This document shows, piece after piece, positions 61,039-64,000 of a stretch of 64,000 nt of DNA. Each line of letters opens with the position of its first letter. The stretch's first letter is position 1. Source of the stretch: Candidatus Halobonum tyrrellensis G22 (lineage in GTDB: Archaea; Halobacteriota; Halobacteria; Halobacteriales; Haloferacaceae); the NCBI RefSeq assembly GCF_000495475.1, contig NZ_ASGZ01000034.1, forward strand, positions 20,015 to 84,014. The letters are read 5' to 3'. The translations under genes were made by a program, and so were the position numbers. Below the pieces are notes generated by a model. That model had not been told where the DNA came from. It made no database searches and saw only the letters and a list, made by a program, of their open reading frames with translations.

Positions 61039-62922
61039 ATGAACGTCGTGCCGGACACGAGCGTGGTCATCGACGGCCGCGTGTCGGACCGCGTCGAGGG
61101 TGGCTCGCTAGAGGGGGGGACCCTGTTCGTCCCCGAGGCGGTGGTCGCCGAGTTGGAGGCGCAGGCGAACGAGGGGCGCGAGACCGGCTGGGACGGCATC
61201 GCCGAACTCCAGCGGGTGGCCGAACTCGCGGCCGACGGCGTCGTCGACGCGGAGTTCGTCGGCCGGCGGCCCTCCGCGGCCGAACAGCAGGGCGCGGGCG
61301 AGGGCGACATCGACGCGCTGATCCGCGACCTGGCGGTCGACAACGACGCGACGCTGCTCACGAGCGACTACGTCCAAGCCGAGACGGCGAAGGCGACCGG
61401 ACTCGACGTGGAGTACGTCGAACCCGACGTCCGCGGGACCACGGACGAGGGGCTGGAGATCGAGTCGTTCTTCACCGACGACACCATGTCGATCCACCTC
61501 AAGACCGGCACCGTCCCGAAGGCCAAACGCGGCGGCATCGGCGAGATGCACTACGGCCCGGTCGACGACGCCGACGGGCCGTCGAGCGAGGAGCAGATGG
61601 CGGCGTGGGCCGACGACGTGGAGACGACCGCCCGGACCTCCAACCAGGGGTTCATCGAACTCTCCGAGCCCGGGATGACGATCGTCCAGTACCGCAACTA
61701 CCGGATCGCGGTGGCGCGGCCGCCGTTCTCCGACGGGATCGAGATCACCGCCGTCCGGCCGGTCGCGGTGACGACGCTCGACGACTACGAGTTCGCGGAC
61801 GAACTCCGCGACCGGTTCCTCGAGCGCCAGCGGGGGGTCCTCATATCGGGGGCACCCGGCGCGGGCAAGTCGACGTTCGCGCAGGCGGTCGCGGAGTTCC
61901 TCAACGACAACGACTACGCGGTCAAGACGATGGAGAAGCCGCGCGACCTCCAGGTGAGCGACGACATCACCCAGTACACCGCCCTCGGCGGCGACATGGC
62001 CAACACCGCCGACTCGCTACTCCTGGTCCGGCCGGACTACACCATCTACGACGAGGTGCGCAAGACCCACGACTTCGAGGTGTTCGCGGACATGCGGCTC
62101 GCGGGCGTCGGCATGGTGGGCGTCACCCACGCCACCCGCGCGATCGACGCGCTCCAGCGGCTGGTCGGCCGGGTCGAACTCGGGATGATCCCGCAGGTGG
62201 TCGACACCGTCGTGTTCATCGAGGCGGGGGAGGTCGACACGGTGTACGACGTGACCACGCAGGTGAAGGTGCCCGAGGGGCTGACCGCCGAGGACCTCTC
62301 GCGCCCCGTCATACAGGTGGTCGACTTCGAGACCGGCCGCCCGGAGTACGAGATATACACGTTCAACAACCAGGTCGTCACGGTGCCGCTCGACGAGGGC
62401 GACGGCGGCGACACCGGCGTGAGCCGCCTCGCGCGCAAGGAGATCGAACGCGAGATCCGGTCGGTCGCGCGCGGGCACGTCGAGGTGGACCTCCAGGGAC
62501 AGAACGAGGCGGTCGTCTACGTCGAGGAGGACGACATCAGCTACGTGATCGGCAAGGGCGGCGGGCGCATCTCCGACATCGAAGACCGCCTCGGCCTCTC
62601 CATCGACGTGCGGACCCACGCCGACAAGCCGTCGAGCGGGTTCGACGGCGGCGGAACCGGCAGCGCCGACGGCGGGAGTCCGGCGTCGACCCCCCAGCCG
62701 CAGGGGACGGTCGTCCAACCGGAGATCACCAGCCGGCACGTCGTGATCCGGATGGACGAACACGTCGGCGAGACGGTCGAGGTGCGTGCGGACGACGAGT
62801 ACCTCTTCACCGCGACGGTCGGCCGCGGCGGCGACATCCAGGTCTCGCGCGGGTCGGCCATCGCCGAGGAACTCGAGGACGCGATCGACAGAAAACAGGT
62901 GATCACCGTCGTATCGGCGTGA
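61039..62922 (+). CDS. PIN domain, ATPase and KH domain protein (PINc/VapC-type ATPase)
   Basis: A 627-residue protein. Residues 1-130 are a PIN nuclease domain (VVPDTSVVIDGRV, VVAELEAQANEG, GDIDALIRDLA, LLTSDY give the acidic cluster). A PilT-like ATPase occupies about 190-480 (Walker A ISGAPGAGKST; Asp box LLVRPDYTIYDEVR). A KH-type RNA-binding domain (YVIGKGGGRISDIEDRLG) follows, then a Gly/Ser linker and a C-terminal beta domain. This order is conserved across archaea and suggests an RNA-processing or decay motor. The toxin name VapC refers only to the PIN domain; no antitoxin is adjacent. ATG 61039. Confidence 0.92.
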   Translation: MNVVPDTSVVIDGRVSDRVEGGSLEGGTLFVPEAVVAELEAQANEGRETGWDGIAELQRVAELAADGVVDAEFVGRRPSAAEQQGAGEGDIDALIRDLAVDNDATLLTSDYVQAETAKATGLDVEYVEPDVRGTTDEGLEIESFFTDDTMSIHLKTGTVPKAKRGGIGEMHYGPVDDADGPSSEEQMAAWADDVETTARTSNQGFIELSEPGMTIVQYRNYRIAVARPPFSDGIEITAVRPVAVTTLDDYEFADELRDRFLERQRGVLISGAPGAGKSTFAQAVAEFLNDNDYAVKTMEKPRDLQVSDDITQYTALGGDMANTADSLLLVRPDYTIYDEVRKTHDFEVFADMRLAGVGMVGVTHATRAIDALQRLVGRVELGMIPQVVDTVVFIEAGEVDTVYDVTTQVKVPEGLTAEDLSRPVIQVVDFETGRPEYEIYTFNNQVVTVPLDEGDGGDTGVSRLARKEIEREIRSVARGHVEVDLQGQNEAVVYVEEDDISYVIGKGGGRISDIEDRLGLSIDVRTHADKPSSGFDGGGTGSADGGSPASTPQPQGTVVQPEITSRHVVIRMDEHVGETVEVRADDEYLFTATVGRGGDIQVSRGSAIAEELEDAIDRKQVITVVSA

Positions 62923-63227
62923 CGGCGTGAGATAGCGGGGCACGCCCGCGGCGGAACGGGCGTCCCCCTCACACGGAACCCCCCGTGGTGACGGGCGGGG
63001 AGCGGCGGCGACCTGACCGGCGACCGTCGGCGCCGGCCGGTCGCAGTACAGTGTCGTGGCGGTTCGCGCGTCCCGCTACCGACCGGTCACCCCCTCGACC
63101 GCGACGGTCGCGTCCGGTCGACCGCGCGGCGACGCCCGCTCGTGGCGTGACGGGGCGCCGGATCCGCGCGCCCGACCGAACGTTTCGATTCTATCGTGCA
63201 TTGCGTACGAACCATTGTCCAAATCCC

Positions 63228-63330
63228 GGATAAAGTTTAGGTATGGTCGACCTAGGCCGGTATAAGGTGTATTATCTCCACCGGAGATCGTATCCGCGCG
63301 GATCGGGCAACCGTCTCCGGAGAGATGTTA
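63228..63330 (+). ncRNA. Candidate structured RNA or operator cluster
   Basis: Two TATA-like boxes are followed by ATCTCC-ACC-GGAGAT (63274-63288), ATCCGCGCGGAT (63292-63303) and TCTCCGGAGA (63314-63323), all perfect, within 50 bases; GGTCGACC and CCTAGG lie at 63245-63256. No gene follows on the plus strand. A 33-codon ATG frame at 63243 is possible but has no coding character. It may be a short regulatory RNA, or a set of protein-binding sites. Confidence 0.3.
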
Positions 63331-63366
63331 CGTGCGTCCAGTAATCGGTGGCTGGGGGTGACGCAT

Positions 63367-63386
63367 CGACGCCGAACGCGGCGTCG
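63367..63386 (-). terminator. Hairpin CGACGCCG-AACG-CGGCGTCG after the NifU-domain gene
   Basis: Perfect eight-base arms with a four-base loop, 33-52 bases past the NifU stop on its strand. No T tract follows, so termination is only suggested by position. Confidence 0.4.
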
Positions 63387-63418
63387 AGTGATCGACGCCG
63401 GCGCGGCCGCGCGCCCGG

Positions 63419-63739
63419 TCAGAAGTGGTCGGCGGACTCGTTGGAGAACTGGAGGTCGCCGCCGCGGCCGCCTTCGACGGTGCTCGACCCCGTGTCGCCG
63501 GTGGACGGCACCTTCACCTGCACGTCGTCCACCTCGTCGAAGTCCATGATCAGGTCGCGCTTGATGTTCTGGGCGGTGATGTTCGAGATGCCGCAGCCGG
63601 AACAGGTCCCGCCGAGTTCGACCACGACCACCCCGGTTTCGGCGTCCGCCTCGCGCACGACGCTGGTGCCGCCGTGATTCTGGATGATCGGCATCTGTCC
63701 GACCATCCACTCCTCGACGCGTTCCGCGAGGTCGTTCAT
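63419..63739 (-). CDS. NifU-like C-terminal domain protein (Nfu type)
   Basis: A 106-residue protein formed by one Nfu domain, which carries Fe-S clusters to target proteins. The cluster-binding pair is [14 protein letters not shown] (CxxC), preceded by the usual beta strand ([11 protein letters not shown]). The N-terminal helix ([20 protein letters not shown]) and the [10 protein letters not shown] end fit the family. The last 25 residues are Gly/Ser-rich. ATG 63739. It stands next to a surface-protein gene and has no Suf/Isc genes near it. Confidence 0.92.
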   Translation of the reverse strand: MNDLAERVEEWMVGQMPIIQNHGGTSVVREADAETGVVVVELGGTCSGCGISNITAQNIKRDLIMDFDEVDDVQVKVPSTGDTGSSTVEGGRGGDLQFSNESADHF

Positions 63740-63813
63740 GCGTCCGCCTTGGTGGCGGATACGTTGAAAGCTTGCGGTTCACCCCGCCGTCGTCGGCCGC
63801 GAACGAATGTGTG

Positions 63814-64000
63814 TCACTGTCGACCACGACCGCCCCGGAGCGCGCGCCACGCGGCCGCGCCGACGCCGAAGACGGCCGCGAGCGCGCCGAACCCCGGACC
63901 GGACGCCGCCGTCGTCGCGTCGCCCGTCCCCGTCGTCGCCGGCGCGTCCCCCCGACTCGCGGTCGTCGGACTCGGCGTGCGCGTGGGCGACGTGCGCGGG
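63814..64000 (-). CDS. PGF-CTERM surface protein, C-terminal end (cut by window edge)
   Basis: The last 61 residues of a protein that continues beyond the right edge. A Thr/Pro/Ser-rich stretch (TSPTRTPSPTTASRGDAP), typical of O-glycosylated linkers, is followed by ASGPGFGALAAVFGVGAAAW and a basic tail (RALRGGRGRQ). PGF plus one membrane helix plus Arg-rich end is the archaeosortase A recognition signal, so the protein is exported, cut and lipid-anchored at the cell surface. What the extracellular part does cannot be seen. Confidence 0.85.
   Translation of the reverse strand, partial: PRTSPTRTPSPTTASRGDAPATTGTGDATTAASGPGFGALAAVFGVGAAAWRALRGGRGRQ

Larger units (their letters stand above)
62923..63418. 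other. Gap of 496 bases with AT-rich promoter-like DNA and palindromes
   Basis: No open frame looks coding. The left two-thirds is GC-rich without pattern. From about 63180 the base composition becomes AT-richer, with TATA-like GGATAAAGTTTAG (63228-63240) and GGTATAAGG (63259-63267), and then several palindromes. Confidence 0.6.

Noticed and set aside
61039..62922. Toxin-antitoxin system at the PIN-domain gene
   Set aside because: The PIN domain is part of a large ATPase-KH protein conserved in archaea and no antitoxin-like gene is adjacent.
59751..62930. A 1059-codon plus-strand open frame over the catalase and PIN-ATPase genes
   Set aside because: It is antisense to the catalase and out of frame with the PIN-ATPase gene; both have full catalytic motifs.
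1..64000. Insertion sequences, CRISPR arrays, rRNA genes or a replication origin
   Set aside because: No transposase, regularly spaced repeat array, rRNA stretch or orc1/cdc6 gene with origin repeats was seen on reading; a search program would be needed to exclude short remnants.

Overview
The window is very GC-rich, gene-dense archaeal chromosome. Several things point to a haloarchaeon (class Halobacteria): highly acidic proteins; start codons sitting about 26-28 bases after AT-rich TATA-like boxes, as in leaderless transcripts; many ATGA/GTGA stop-start overlaps; a cdrL-cdrS-ftsZ2 cell-division cluster beside ncsA; a PGF-CTERM surface-protein tail; and a MoxR/DUF58/DUF4129 cluster. The gene order cdrL-cdrS-ftsZ2-ncsA resembles Haloferax and relatives, but the genus cannot be fixed by reading alone. 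No insertion sequence, CRISPR array, rRNA or replication origin was recognised.

Layout. 1-6.2 kb: a dipeptide/oligopeptide ABC importer operon (binding protein cut by the window edge, two permeases, two ATPases). 6.2-11.2 kb: a membrane protein, an exported 5'-nucleotidase-like phosphatase, a MOSC protein and two small proteins. 11.2-21.2 kb: an alpha-glucan island (4-alpha-glucanotransferase, GT4 glycosyltransferase, a Tyr-rich small protein, a GH13 amylase-like enzyme and a 1521-residue protein with two GH15 modules). None of these enzymes has a visible signal peptide, so they probably act on an internal polyglucan. 21-29.6 kb: an M20 amidohydrolase, a glycerophosphodiesterase, a MASE3-type histidine kinase, a class I ribonucleotide reductase with chlamydial-type (class Ic) radical-site residues, and a Rieske protein. 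29.6-33 kb: a regulator-rich stretch (CARF-like winged-helix regulator, a small membrane ORF without a normal start, a DUF7504-type protein, a membrane-anchored winged-helix protein). 33-38 kb: DUF4129-DUF7269-DUF58-DUF7519 operon facing a MoxR ATPase gene, then tRNA-Ser(CGA) with a decayed copy of its 3' end downstream. 38-50 kb: small proteins, LeuA, DUF192, an HNH-like protein, GMP synthase subunit A, HAD hydrolase, an aminotransferase-fold protein lacking the PLP lysine, DUF2070, an M24 protein with altered metal ligands, a Tat lipoprotein and an aldo/keto reductase. 50-55 kb: cdrL-cdrS-ftsZ2, ncsA and a DUF7095-like gene, all marked by a recurring GTAAGAC/GTCTTAC motif. 55-64 kb: methyltransferase, M32 carboxypeptidase, M20 peptidase, an acidic repeat protein coupled to a DUF2243 membrane protein, manganese catalase, a PIN-ATPase-KH protein, a NifU-domain protein and the tail of a PGF-CTERM protein.

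Most interesting points: the GTAAGAC/GTCTTAC sites around the cell-division genes; the TATA-flanking inverted repeat of the membrane-anchored winged-helix gene; operator-like repeats at the double-GH15 gene; the class Ic-like reductase; three enzyme-fold proteins with changed catalytic or metal residues; and palindrome clusters in gaps without genes.
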